Source of the DNA: Caldimonas caldifontis
GTDB taxonomy: Bacteria; Pseudomonadota; Gammaproteobacteria; Burkholderiales; Burkholderiaceae_C
Assembly: GCF_002930615.1 (NCBI RefSeq)
Contig: NZ_PSNX01000007.1
Location: 62,001 to 126,000 of the forward strand
Reading direction: 5' to 3'
Length of the DNA stretch: 64,000 nucleotides
Position 1 is the stretch's first letter; each line of letters opens with the position of its first letter. Below, piece by piece: positions 54,042-63,110 of the stretch. A program made the position numbers and the translations under genes. The notes under the pieces are model-generated. The model saw only the letters and a list, made by a program, of their open reading frames with translations, made no database searches and was not told the DNA's origin.

Positions 54042-55706
54042 ATGGACGCCGTGACCACCACCCATGAGGTGTTCAACCAGAGCATGCCGCTGGCCGACGT
54101 GAACCTCTTCGAAGGCAACCGGCCGCTGCGCGAGGGGCTGATCGCCCACCTGCCGCCGCACGCACTGGCTGACGCCCAGCAGCGGCTGCATCGCCTGGGC
54201 GCACTCACGGGCTCGGCGGCGATGCAGCAGCACGCGCGCCTGGCCAACGTGCACACCCCCCAGCTGCGCACCCATGACCGCCTGGGGCGGCGTATCGACG
54301 AGGTCGAGTTCCACCCCAGCTACCACGCGCTGATGGCGGCAGCCATCGAGCACGGACTGCATGCGCGGCCCTGGGCCCAGGGGCCAGGGGGCCATGTGGA
54401 GCGGGCGGCGGGCTTCATGCTTTTCACCGAGCTCGAGCCTTCGGTGCTGTGCCCGATCTCGATGACCTATGCCGCCGCACCGGCGCTTGCCGCCAACGCG
54501 GCCTTGCTGTCGGACTGGTTCCCCAAGCTGACCAGCACCACCTACGACCCCAGGCTCGCCCCGCTGGCGGACAAGGCCGGCGTGACCATGGGCATGGGCA
54601 TGACCGAAAAGCAGGGGGGCTCGGACGTGCGCGCCAACACCACCCAGGCCCGCTTCGAAGGCGATACTCCGTGGGGCCGCAGCTACCGGTTGGTGGGGCA
54701 CAAGTGGTTCTTCTCGGCGCCCATGTGTGACGCCTTCCTGGTGCTGGCCCAGGCCGAAGGCGGATTGAGTTGCTTTTTCCTGCCGCGCGTGCTGCCCGAC
54801 GGCAGCCGCAACGCCCTGCAGATCCAGCGCCTGAAGGACAAGCTGGGCAACAAGGCCAACGCCAGTTCCGAGGTGGAGTTCAACGGCGCGCTGGCCTGGC
54901 TCGTGGGCGAGGAGGGGCGCGGCGTGCCCCAGATTCTCGAGATGGGCACCCGCACCCGGCTGGACTGCGCGCTCGGCACGAGCGGGCTGATGCGCCAGGC
55001 CCTGTCGCTCGCGCTGCACCATGCCCGGCAGCGGCAGGCCTTCGGGCGGCCACTGGTGCAGCACGCGCTCATGCGCAACGTGCTTTCGGATCTTGCGCTC
55101 GAGAGCGAGGCGGCCACGGCTCTCAGCCTGCGACTGGCACGGGCTTTCGACAGGCAGGACGATTCCTACGAAGCAATGATGCGGCGTGTCCTCACGCCAG
55201 TGGCCAAGTTCTGGATCTGCAAGCGAGGCAGCGGATTTGCCCAGGAGGCCATGGAGTGTCTGGGCGGCAACGGCTACGTGGAGGAGGGCGGGGAGGGCGT
55301 GATGGCGCGCATCTACCGCGAGATGCCGGTCAACTCCATCTGGGAAGGGGCCGGCAACATCATGGCGCTCGACCTGCTGCGCGTGCTGCAGCGGGCCGGC
55401 CCGGACCTGGTGGATGCGCTTGCCGAGGAACTGGAACCCCTGGCCAGCGTGAATCCAACATGCGACGCGGCGCGCGCCACCGTCCTCGGGCGGCTGCAAT
55501 CGGTCGCGGATGAACACGATGGGCGCAGGCTGGCGCAGGATGTGGCATTGGCCATGCAGGCCGCCTTGTTGCGCCGCCATGCCCCGGACTTTGTCTTCGA
55601 GGCCTTTGTGGCCTCACGCCTGGGCATGGCACCCGCGCTGACCTATGGCGGCTTGAGCCCCCGCACTGATTTTGATCGACTGCTGCAGCGCGCAGCACCG
55701 GTGTGA
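54042..55706 (+). CDS. AidB-like acyl-CoA dehydrogenase
   Basis: The 554-residue protein matches E. coli AidB closely in long segments: GMGMTEKQGGSDVRANTT, YRLVGHKWFFSAP, LQIQRLKDKLGNKANAS and REMPVNSIWEGAGNIM, the last with the candidate base Glu435. E. coli AidB is an isovaleryl-CoA dehydrogenase-like flavoprotein of the adaptive response to alkylation damage that binds DNA. Here it sits in a catabolic operon, which favours a metabolic role; that is inference. It starts 29 bases after the MDR gene. Confidence 0.88.
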   Translation: MDAVTTTHEVFNQSMPLADVNLFEGNRPLREGLIAHLPPHALADAQQRLHRLGALTGSAAMQQHARLANVHTPQLRTHDRLGRRIDEVEFHPSYHALMAAAIEHGLHARPWAQGPGGHVERAAGFMLFTELEPSVLCPISMTYAAAPALAANAALLSDWFPKLTSTTYDPRLAPLADKAGVTMGMGMTEKQGGSDVRANTTQARFEGDTPWGRSYRLVGHKWFFSAPMCDAFLVLAQAEGGLSCFFLPRVLPDGSRNALQIQRLKDKLGNKANASSEVEFNGALAWLVGEEGRGVPQILEMGTRTRLDCALGTSGLMRQALSLALHHARQRQAFGRPLVQHALMRNVLSDLALESEAATALSLRLARAFDRQDDSYEAMMRRVLTPVAKFWICKRGSGFAQEAMECLGGNGYVEEGGEGVMARIYREMPVNSIWEGAGNIMALDLLRVLQRAGPDLVDALAEELEPLASVNPTCDAARATVLGRLQSVADEHDGRRLAQDVALAMQAALLRRHAPDFVFEAFVASRLGMAPALTYGGLSPRTDFDRLLQRAAPV

Positions 55707-55739
55707 GCCGGACCTCAACGACACAAGCGAGGAGACCCC

Positions 55740-56648
55740 ATGAAAGAACTCAAGGGCAAGACGGCGGTGCTGACCGGCGCCGCGTCGGGCTTCGGACTGG
55801 AACTGGCCCGCCTGGCCGCGCGTGAAGGCATGAATGTCGTGATGGCCGACGTGCAGCCCGATGCCCTGGAACTGGCCGCTTCCGAGGTGCAGGCGCTGGG
55901 CGCTCAGGTGCTCGCGCACCGGGTCGATGTGTCCAAGGCCGACCAGGTGGAGGCGCTGGCGGCGGCCACATTCGAACGCTTCGGCACACCCCACGTCGTG
56001 TTCAACAACGCCGGTGTGGGCGCGGGCGGGCTGATCTGGGAGCACAGTGTTCAGGACTGGGACTGGGTGGTGGGCGTGAACCTCATGGGTGTGGCGCATG
56101 GCGTGCGTGTCTTCACCCCCATGATGCTGGAGGCGGCGCGCACGGACGCGGACTATGAGGGGCACATCATCAACACGGCCTCGATGGCGGGGCTGCTCAA
56201 CGCGCCCAACATGGGTGTCTACAACGTCACCAAGCATGCCGTGGTGAGTCTGTCGGAAACGCTTTACCAGGACCTGCGCCTCGTGACCGAACAGGTCACT
56301 GCCTCGGTGCTGTGCCCCTATTTCGTGCCGACCGGCATCCATCAGTCCGACCGCAACCGCCCACCCGAGGCCCGCCAGGACCCGCCCACGCCCAGCCAGC
56401 TCATCGCGCGCGCGATGAGCGAAAAGGCGGTGACATCGGGCAAAGTCACGGCTGCCGAAGTCGCAGCGAAGGTCCTTGCTGCCGTTCGTGAGCGGCAGTT
56501 CTACATCTACAGCCACCCCCAAGCCCTGGGCATGGTGCAAAAACGCCTCGAGGACATCATGCTCGGACGCAATCCCAGCGATCCCTTCGAAGCGCGCCCG
56601 GAGATCGGCGACAAACTCCGTGCTGCACTGCGGGAGGCCATGGGTTGA
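55740..56648 (+). CDS. Short-chain dehydrogenase/reductase (SDR)
   Basis: A 302-residue NAD(P)-dependent enzyme with cofactor motif TGAASGFG (12-19), NNAGVGAGG, the Ser of NTASMAGLL and the catalytic Tyr161/Lys165 in VYNVTKHA. The long C-terminal region resembles the family often found with acyl-CoA dehydrogenases. GAGGAG about eight bases upstream supports the start. It is the last gene of the catabolic cluster. Confidence 0.86.
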   Translation: MKELKGKTAVLTGAASGFGLELARLAAREGMNVVMADVQPDALELAASEVQALGAQVLAHRVDVSKADQVEALAAATFERFGTPHVVFNNAGVGAGGLIWEHSVQDWDWVVGVNLMGVAHGVRVFTPMMLEAARTDADYEGHIINTASMAGLLNAPNMGVYNVTKHAVVSLSETLYQDLRLVTEQVTASVLCPYFVPTGIHQSDRNRPPEARQDPPTPSQLIARAMSEKAVTSGKVTAAEVAAKVLAAVRERQFYIYSHPQALGMVQKRLEDIMLGRNPSDPFEARPEIGDKLRAALREAMG

Positions 56649-56731
56649 GGGCTGTGTAAGAAGTTCTACGTAGGTTCAAATGTACTTTTGCCGGCTGTAA
56701 TCAAGGACTCGGACAACGTTCAGATCCCATA

Positions 56732-56753
56732 ACAACAGAGTGCGTTGTGTTGT
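56732..56753. repeat. Inverted repeat upstream of tctB
   Basis: ACAACA (56732-56737) and TGTTGT (56748-56753) are separated by ten bases in the spacer before tctB. It may be an operator for a transporter regulator; no assignment is possible. Confidence 0.3.
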
Positions 56754-56780
56754 CACCCTCCGCTTCGCAACGGAAACGGT

Positions 56781-57227
56781 ATGAAACACAAAGATCTGCA
56801 GGATCTGATCGGCGGCGTGTTGCTGACCGCAGTCGGGCTGTTCTTCGCGCTGTACTCCCAACGCTATGGCTTCGGGACGGCGGCGCGCATGGGCCCGGGG
56901 TATTTCCCCACGGTACTCGGCTGGGTGCTGGCCGTGCTGGGCGTGCTGGTGGCCTTGCCGGCCCTGTTCCGCAAGGGGCCGCCGGTGAAGGTGCAGCTCG
57001 GCAACTTTCTGTTCGTGATGGCCGCCTTGCTGCTGTTCGCCTTCACGCTGCGCAGCCTCGGCCTGGTGGCCGCCACGTTCATCGCCTCCTTCGTGGCCAG
57101 CCTGGCCGACCGTGACATCACCTGGATCGGGCGTGTCCTCGTCAGCGCGGGTGTCACCATCCTCACGGTGCTCGTGTTCAGTGTGGGCCTGAGCATGGTT
57201 CTGCCGCTGTGGTGGTGGAACGCCTGA
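56781..57227 (+). CDS. tctB: Tripartite tricarboxylate transporter small subunit TctB
   Basis: A 148-residue inner-membrane protein with four hydrophobic segments; it is the small membrane subunit of a TTT-type secondary transporter for citrate-like or other carboxylates. The pattern DLIGGVLLTAVGLFFALYS and RMGPGYFPTVLGWVLAVLG is characteristic. I choose ATG 56781 (MKHKDLQDL). tctA follows after 19 bases. Its substrate cannot be told without the binding protein. Confidence 0.88.
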   Translation: MKHKDLQDLIGGVLLTAVGLFFALYSQRYGFGTAARMGPGYFPTVLGWVLAVLGVLVALPALFRKGPPVKVQLGNFLFVMAALLLFAFTLRSLGLVAATFIASFVASLADRDITWIGRVLVSAGVTILTVLVFSVGLSMVLPLWWWNA

Positions 57228-57246
57228 ACCCGACGGAGACGACACC

Positions 57247-58782
57247 ATGGACATCTTTGCCAACCTGGCGGCAGGCTTTGACGCGGCGGTGGCGCCGGTC
57301 ACGCTGCTCTACTGTTTCATCGGGGTGCTGCTGGGCACCCTGGTCGGCGTCTTGCCCGGCATCGGCGCGCTGGCCACCATTTCGCTGCTGCTGCCCATCA
57401 CCTATCACATCCCGCCGGGGGCGGCCATCATCATGCTGGCCGGCGTCTACTACGGCGCCTGCTATGGGGGCTCCACGGCCTCCATCCTGCTGAACCTCCC
57501 CGGGACACCGTCGGCGGCCGTTGCCTGCCTGGACGGCTACCCCATGGCCAAGCAGGGGCGGGCCGGGGTGGCACTCTTCATGACCACGATCGCCTCCTTC
57601 GTGGGCGCCTTCATCGGGCTTGTGATCCTGGCACTGTTCACGCCTTCCATCTCAGAGCTGGGTCTCAAGTTCGGTCCGGCCGAATACTTCTCCATGATGC
57701 TGCTGGGCCTGATCGCGGCCTCCACCTTGGCCTCCGGCTCGCCTGCCAAGGGCGTCTCGATGGTGGTGCTGGGCCTTCTGCTGGGCATGGTGGGCACCGA
57801 CGTGAATTCGGGCGTGCCGCGTTTCGATTTCGACATTCCCGAGCTGATGGATGGCATCAACCTCGTGGCGCTGGCCATGGGGGTGTTCGGTGTCTCCGAG
57901 GTCATTGCCAGCATCAACAACATCCGTCGCGAAGGCAAGGCCGAGCGCATCACGATGCGTTCGATGATGCCCACCAAGGAAGACTGGAAGCGCTCGATCG
58001 CGCCCATGCTGCGTGGGTCCGGCGTGGGCAGCTTCTTCGGTGCTCTGCCGGGCACAGGTTCCTCCATTGCGTCCTTCATGTCCTATGCAATGGAGAAGAA
58101 GGTGGCCAAGGATCCGGACCGCTTCGGCAAGGGCGCCATCGAGGGGGTGACGGCCCCCGAGTCAGCCAACAATGCGGCCGTGCAGACCGCCTTCGTGCCT
58201 ACGCTCTCGCTGGGGATCCCCGGTGATGCGGTGATGGCCCTGATGCTGGGGGCGCTGATCATCCACGGCATCCAGCCGGGGCCGCTGATGATCTCGGAAC
58301 AGCCGGTGCTGTACTGGGGGCTGATCGTCAGTTTCATCATCGGCAACATCATGCTGCTCATCCTCAACATCCCGCTGATCGGGGTGTGGGTCAGCATCCT
58401 GCGCATTCCCTACCGTGTGTTGTATCCCGCCATCCTGGTATTCATCAGCCTGGGGGTGTACAGCGTCAACAACAACACCTTCGACATCGTCCTGGTGGCG
58501 ATCATCGGCGCCATCGGCTACGCGATGAGCGTGCTGCGGTTCGAAGCGGCGCCATTGCTGCTGGGCTTCATCCTGGGGCCCATGATGGAGGAGTACCTGC
58601 GCCGCGCCTTGCTGCTGTCCCGGGGAGATCCGATGGTGTTCGTCGAGCGTCCCATCAGCGCCACGCTCTTGGCCTGCGGTGTCGGCTTGCTGGTCTGGAG
58701 CATCTGGGGTGTCGTCAAGCGCACGGCGCGGGAGCGCGCCGAGGAAGACGCGGGCACCTCTGCCGCGACCCAGTCCACCTGA
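57247..58782 (+). CDS. tctA: Tripartite tricarboxylate transporter large subunit TctA
   Basis: The 511-residue main permease with about eleven or twelve hydrophobic segments. Diagnostic parts are VGVLPGIGALATISLLLP, the AGVYYGACYGGSTASILLNL segment with LPGTPSA, and GSFFGALPGTGSSIASFMSYA. It follows tctB. No tctC gene for the periplasmic binding protein lies before or after; such genes are often numerous and scattered in Burkholderiales, so this pair may use a distant one. An intrinsic terminator follows. Confidence 0.92.
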   Translation: MDIFANLAAGFDAAVAPVTLLYCFIGVLLGTLVGVLPGIGALATISLLLPITYHIPPGAAIIMLAGVYYGACYGGSTASILLNLPGTPSAAVACLDGYPMAKQGRAGVALFMTTIASFVGAFIGLVILALFTPSISELGLKFGPAEYFSMMLLGLIAASTLASGSPAKGVSMVVLGLLLGMVGTDVNSGVPRFDFDIPELMDGINLVALAMGVFGVSEVIASINNIRREGKAERITMRSMMPTKEDWKRSIAPMLRGSGVGSFFGALPGTGSSIASFMSYAMEKKVAKDPDRFGKGAIEGVTAPESANNAAVQTAFVPTLSLGIPGDAVMALMLGALIIHGIQPGPLMISEQPVLYWGLIVSFIIGNIMLLILNIPLIGVWVSILRIPYRVLYPAILVFISLGVYSVNNNTFDIVLVAIIGAIGYAMSVLRFEAAPLLLGFILGPMMEEYLRRALLLSRGDPMVFVERPISATLLACGVGLLVWSIWGVVKRTARERAEEDAGTSAATQST

Positions 58783-58805
58783 ACCCGGCACGGTGAGTTC
58801 CCCCG

Positions 58806-58835
58806 CGGCCCGCTTCGGCGGGCCGTTCCATTTCG
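58806..58835 (+). terminator. Intrinsic terminator after tctA
   Basis: CGGCCCGC (58806-58813) and GCGGGCCG (58818-58825) pair around a stable TTCG loop; TTCCATTTCG follows. The T-tract is imperfect, but the stem is strong and lies between tctA and tex. Confidence 0.7.
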
Positions 58836-58847
58836 TCCGGTACGCCT

Positions 58848-61220
58848 ATGGCAAACTGCTGGGTTTTCCTTTTGACAGCCAGTACTGCCTTGGACAAGAT
58901 CCTCCAACAGATTGCCGCCGAACTGAAGGTGCGGCCGTCCCAGGTCCGCGCGGCCGTCGAACTGCTCGACGGCGGGGCCACGGTTCCCTTCATCGCCCGT
59001 TACCGCAAGGAGGCCACCGAGGGCCTCGACGACGCCCAGCTTCGTGAACTCGAGGTGCGCCTGGCCTACCTGCGCGAACTGGAAGAGCGTCGTGCTGCCG
59101 TGCTCAAGAGCATTGCCGAGCAGGGCAAGCTCACGCCGGAACTGCAGGCCGCCATCGAGGCCGCGCCCACAAAGCAGGAACTGGAGGACCTTTACCTGCC
59201 CTACAAGCCCAGGCGTCGCACCAAGGGCATGATCGCTCGCGAGGCCGGTCTGGAGCCGCTGGCCGACCGACTGTTCGGTGATCCCTCGCTGGAGCCGCTG
59301 GCCGAGGCGGCGGCCTTCGTCAACGCCGAGGCAGGCTTTGCCGATGCCCATGCGGTGCTCGATGGCGTGCGAGACCTGCTGTCCGAGCGCTGGGCCGAGG
59401 ACGCCGCGCTGGTGGGCAAGTTGCGCGAATGGCTGTGGGAGGAGGGTCTCTTCCAGTCACGCCTGATGGCCGGCAAGGACGAGAACCATCCCGATGTCGC
59501 CAAGTTCCGCGACTACTTCGACTATGACGAGCCCATCCGCACCGTGCCTTCGCACCGTGCGCTGGCCGTCTTCCGCGGGCGCACGCAGGAAATCCTCGAT
59601 GCCAAGCTGGTGCTTGACGAGGAGGTGGTGCCCGGGCAACCCACCCTGGCGGAAGGGCGCATCGCGCGCCACCTGGGCTGGAGCCACGCCAAGCGGCCCA
59701 GCGACGATCTGATCCGCAAGACCATCGCCTGGACCTGGAAAGTCAAGCTCAGCCTCAGCCTGGAGCGCGATCTGTTCTCGCGCCTGCGCGAAGAGGCGGA
59801 AAAGGTGGCCATCAAGGTCTTTGCCGAGAACCTGAGAGACCTGTTGCTGGCTGCACCTGCCGGCAAGCGCGTGGTGATGGGGCTGGATCCGGGCATCCGC
59901 ACGGGCGTGAAGGTGGCGGTGGTCAGCGACACCGGCAAGGTCCTGGATACTGCCACGGTGTACCCGCATGAACCCCGCAACGATTGGGAAGGGGCCATCC
60001 ATGCGCTGGGCCGTTTGTGCGCCACCCATGGGGTCAACCTGATCGCCATCGGCAACGGCACGGCCAGCCGGGAAACCGACAAGCTGGCTGGGGACCTCAT
60101 CAAGCGCATCCAGCAGATGGCGCCCGGCACCCAGATCGACAAGGTGGTGGTGAGCGAAGCGGGGGCTTCGGTCTACTCGGCTTCGGAGTACGCCAGCAAG
60201 GAGTTGCCCGATCTGGACGTGAGCCTGCGTGGTGCGGTGTCGATCGCCAGGCGTGTTCAGGACCCACTGGCCGAGCTGGTGAAGATCGAACCCAAGAGCA
60301 TCGGGGTCGGGCAGTACCAGCACGATGTGAACCAGAGTGAACTGGCACGCAGCCTGAACGCCGTGGTGGAGGACTGCGTGAACTCAGTGGGCGTGGACCT
60401 GAACACCGCATCCGCGCCGCTGCTCTCACGGGTGTCGGGGTTGAGCGTTGCCGTGGCCAGCAGCATCGTGCGCTGGCGTGACGCACACGGCGCCTTCCGC
60501 AACCGCCAGCAGCTGCTGGAGGTGGCCGGGCTGGGGGCCAAGACCTTCGAGCAGGCGGCGGGCTTCCTGCGCATCCGCGACGGCGACAACCCGCTGGACC
60601 TGTCCGGCGTGCACCCAGAAACCTACCCGGTGGTGCAGAAGATGCTGGCCGCCACCGGCAAGCCCATCACCGAGCTGATGGGTCGCTCCGATGTGCTCAG
60701 GACGCTCAAGCCCGAGGCCTTTGCCGACGAGAAGTTCGGGGCGATCACGGTCCGGGACATCCTTGCGGAGCTCGAAAAGCCGGGACGTGACCCGCGCCCT
60801 GATTTCAAGGTGGCACGCTTCAATGAGGGGGTGGAAGACCTCAAGGACCTTCAGCCCGGGATGGTGCTGGAGGGAACCGTCAGCAACGTCGCCCAGTTCG
60901 GCGCGTTCGTGGACCTGGGGGTGCACCAGGACGGTCTGGTGCATGTGAGCCAGTTGTCGAACAAGTTCGTCAACGACGCCCGCGAAGTGGTCAAGACTGG
61001 TGACATCGTCAAGGTCAAGGTGCTGGAGGTCGATCTGGCCCGCAAGCGCATCTCGCTGACCATGAAGCTGGATGCCCCGACGGGCGGACGCGCCGAACGC
61101 GGTGACAACAGCTTCCGCGCACCCGCCCGACAGGAGCGGCAGGGCGGCGGGCGCCCCGCAGCCACCCCGGCCCAGTCGGCCATGGCAGCCGCCTTTGCCA
61201 AGCTGCAGACCAAGCGTTGA
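58848..61220 (+). CDS. tex: RNA-binding transcription accessory protein Tex
   Basis: A 790-residue protein that binds nucleic acid and contacts the transcription machinery. It has the N-terminal helical region with [23 protein letters not shown], a YqgF-like nuclease-fold domain ([21 protein letters not shown]), helix-hairpin-helix segments ([20 protein letters not shown]) and a C-terminal S1 RNA-binding domain ([20 protein letters not shown]). The first 8-14 residues may be extra: TTG codons at 58872 and 58890 could be the true start. It is a single-gene unit. A hairpin follows its stop. Confidence 0.92.
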   Translation: MANCWVFLLTASTALDKILQQIAAELKVRPSQVRAAVELLDGGATVPFIARYRKEATEGLDDAQLRELEVRLAYLRELEERRAAVLKSIAEQGKLTPELQAAIEAAPTKQELEDLYLPYKPRRRTKGMIAREAGLEPLADRLFGDPSLEPLAEAAAFVNAEAGFADAHAVLDGVRDLLSERWAEDAALVGKLREWLWEEGLFQSRLMAGKDENHPDVAKFRDYFDYDEPIRTVPSHRALAVFRGRTQEILDAKLVLDEEVVPGQPTLAEGRIARHLGWSHAKRPSDDLIRKTIAWTWKVKLSLSLERDLFSRLREEAEKVAIKVFAENLRDLLLAAPAGKRVVMGLDPGIRTGVKVAVVSDTGKVLDTATVYPHEPRNDWEGAIHALGRLCATHGVNLIAIGNGTASRETDKLAGDLIKRIQQMAPGTQIDKVVVSEAGASVYSASEYASKELPDLDVSLRGAVSIARRVQDPLAELVKIEPKSIGVGQYQHDVNQSELARSLNAVVEDCVNSVGVDLNTASAPLLSRVSGLSVAVASSIVRWRDAHGAFRNRQQLLEVAGLGAKTFEQAAGFLRIRDGDNPLDLSGVHPETYPVVQKMLAATGKPITELMGRSDVLRTLKPEAFADEKFGAITVRDILAELEKPGRDPRPDFKVARFNEGVEDLKDLQPGMVLEGTVSNVAQFGAFVDLGVHQDGLVHVSQLSNKFVNDAREVVKTGDIVKVKVLEVDLARKRISLTMKLDAPTGGRAERGDNSFRAPARQERQGGGRPAATPAQSAMAAAFAKLQTKR

Positions 61221-61230
61221 TCCAGGGCAA

Positions 61231-61250
61231 GCCGGGCGACTCTGCCCGGC
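61231..61250 (+). terminator. Hairpin after tex
   Basis: GCCGGGC (61231-61237) and GCCCGGC (61244-61250) pair around a six-base loop, ten bases after the tex stop. There is no T-run, so termination would be weak or Rho-assisted. Confidence 0.45.
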
Positions 61251-61320
61251 CGCCTGGGCTGGCAAGCCGGCGGTTGCGGGTCTATCTTGTAAGGATTGTC
61301 CTCACCACAAGGAGACCATG

Positions 61321-61902
61321 ATGTTGCTCAACTCGCACCGGGCCGCCATGCTTGCATCCGTGGCAGCGGCCGTCTGGCTGACCGGCTGTGCCGGGCCGCG
61401 CCATCACGGCCAGGACTACGGCGGGATGAGTCACCGACAGATGATGGCCGGACCGACAGCGGTGGCAGCCGTGCAGCCCACGGCTGGCAACACGGTCCAG
61501 GGCCGGGTGATGTTCCACCAACAGGGTGATCAGGTGTGGGTCCATGCGCGGATGCAAGGGCTCAAGCCCAACGCCGAGCACGGCTTCCACATCCACGAAA
61601 AGGGCGATTGTTCTGCCGCCGATGGCACGAGTGCGGGCGGGCACTTCAACCCGACCGGCCAACCCCACGGCCCCCAGACGGGCGCGCGGCACGCGGGTGA
61701 TCTGCCCAATCTTCGCAGTGATGGAAGCGGCCGGGTCGACGTGCGCTTCACCGTGTCGGGGCTGAGCATCGGCAGCGGCCCGGCCGACATCGTCGGGCGG
61801 GGATTGATCGTGCATGCCGACCCGGATGACTACAAGACCCAGCCCACGGGCAATTCCGGCGCGCGTCTGGCCTGTGGTGTCATCGAGGCGTACCGGCGAT
61901 AA
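61321..61902 (+). CDS. sodC: Lipoprotein Cu/Zn superoxide dismutase SodC
   Basis: Removes superoxide at the envelope. The 193-residue precursor has a lipoprotein signal with lipobox LTGC (about residue 20-23), then a short Met/His-rich segment (RHHGQDYGGMSHRQMM) and the enzyme domain. All metal ligands are visible: the two His of HGFHIHEKGDC, His of GGHFNPTGQPHG, ARHAGDLPNL with His and Asp, and the C-terminal His of VHADPDDY. Two cysteines (GDCSAA; LACGVI) can form the conserved disulfide. I prefer ATG 61321 because AAGGAG is six bases away; ATG 61318 leaves three. A terminator follows. Confidence 0.93.
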   Translation: MLLNSHRAAMLASVAAAVWLTGCAGPRHHGQDYGGMSHRQMMAGPTAVAAVQPTAGNTVQGRVMFHQQGDQVWVHARMQGLKPNAEHGFHIHEKGDCSAADGTSAGGHFNPTGQPHGPQTGARHAGDLPNLRSDGSGRVDVRFTVSGLSIGSGPADIVGRGLIVHADPDDYKTQPTGNSGARLACGVIEAYRR

Positions 61903-61922
61903 TCGGCCTGCTCACTGCAACA

Positions 61923-61953
61923 GGGCGCGTCGATCGCGCCCTTCCTTTTTTTT
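61923..61953 (+). terminator. Intrinsic terminator after sodC
   Basis: GGGCGCG (61923-61929) and CGCGCCC (61935-61941) pair around TCGAT and are followed by TTCC and eight T residues. A clear rho-independent terminator. Confidence 0.9.
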
Positions 61954-61966
61954 GCCTGGATGATCC

Positions 61967-63043
61967 ATGAAAGCACTGCGCCTGTACGCCGGGCCCGCCG
62001 CCCGGCGCCACATCGAGTCGCACGGCCTGGAGCCGAACGCGGTGCGGGTGGTCGCCGGTGCGGCGGGGGGGCCCAAGGGACTCATCCTGAACCACCTCGA
62101 TCGCCACATCTTCGGCCAATGGCTGCCGAAGTCCAGCCAGCCCGTGCACCTGCTGGGAGCCTCGATCGGCGCGTGGCGCATGGCCACCGGCATGCTCGAT
62201 GACAGCGTGGCCAAATTCGCCACGCTGGCGCACGACTACATCCACCAGAGCTATGACGTGCCGCCCGGCAAGACCTATCCCACCGCCCAGGAAGTCAGCC
62301 GCGTGTTTGCCCAGGAGCTGGCCGGCTTCTTCGCCGGACGCATCGACGGCCTGGTGCGGCATCCGCGCTACCGACTGCACATCGTGGTGTCTCGCGGCCG
62401 CCACGTCCTGGGCCGCGAAGGCCGGGTGCGCACGCCCCTGGGCTATCTCGGCGCGGCACTCAGCAATGCCGTGTCGCGCCAGGGCCTGAGCCTGTGGCTG
62501 GAACGGGTGCTCTTCTCCGCCCCCGGCGAGCCGCTGCCCATCGACCTGAGCGACCTGCGCCATCGCCGGGTGATGCTCGACGCAACGAACTTCGAGTCGG
62601 CCCTGCTGGCCTCGTGTTCCATCCCCTTCGTGCTGCAGGCCGTGCATGACATCGCCGGGGCCCCGCCGGGCGCTTACTGGGATGGCGGCATCACCGACTA
62701 TCACCTGCACTGGAACTACCCCAGCATGGGCGAGGGGCTGGTGCTCTATCCGCATTTCCAGCAGGCCATCGTGCCGGGCTGGCTGGACAAGCCGCTGCGT
62801 CATCGCCACCGCGCGACCCCGGCATTGGACAATGTGCTGGTGCTGGCGCCCGACCCGTCCTGGGTGGCCTCGCTGCCCGACGGCAAGCTGCCCGACCGCA
62901 CCGACTTCAAGCGCTATGGCACCGATACCGCAGCACGCGCCAGGGCTTGGCAAGCCGCCGTGGACGAGAGCGAACGCCTGGCGGACGAGTGGGCCGGATG
63001 GCTGGCCGACGGTGCGCCGGCTGCGGCGTTGCGCCCGCTATAG
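61967..63043 (+). CDS. Patatin-like phospholipase family protein
   Basis: A 358-residue predicted serine hydrolase of the patatin type. It has an oxyanion-hole motif GAAGGPKG (31-38), the nucleophile in GASIG (Ser66) and the catalytic Asp239 in DGGITD. The protein lacks a signal peptide. It begins 13 bases after the sodC terminator T-tract and is a separate unit. Substrate could be phospholipid or another lipid ester; not determined. Confidence 0.82.
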   Translation: MKALRLYAGPAARRHIESHGLEPNAVRVVAGAAGGPKGLILNHLDRHIFGQWLPKSSQPVHLLGASIGAWRMATGMLDDSVAKFATLAHDYIHQSYDVPPGKTYPTAQEVSRVFAQELAGFFAGRIDGLVRHPRYRLHIVVSRGRHVLGREGRVRTPLGYLGAALSNAVSRQGLSLWLERVLFSAPGEPLPIDLSDLRHRRVMLDATNFESALLASCSIPFVLQAVHDIAGAPPGAYWDGGITDYHLHWNYPSMGEGLVLYPHFQQAIVPGWLDKPLRHRHRATPALDNVLVLAPDPSWVASLPDGKLPDRTDFKRYGTDTAARARAWQAAVDESERLADEWAGWLADGAPAAALRPL

Positions 63044-63110
63044 CCTTTCACACGCGTGGCGCGGCGAGCGCCCGTACACTACACCACATCGTGAAACGTG
63101 AGGACACTCG

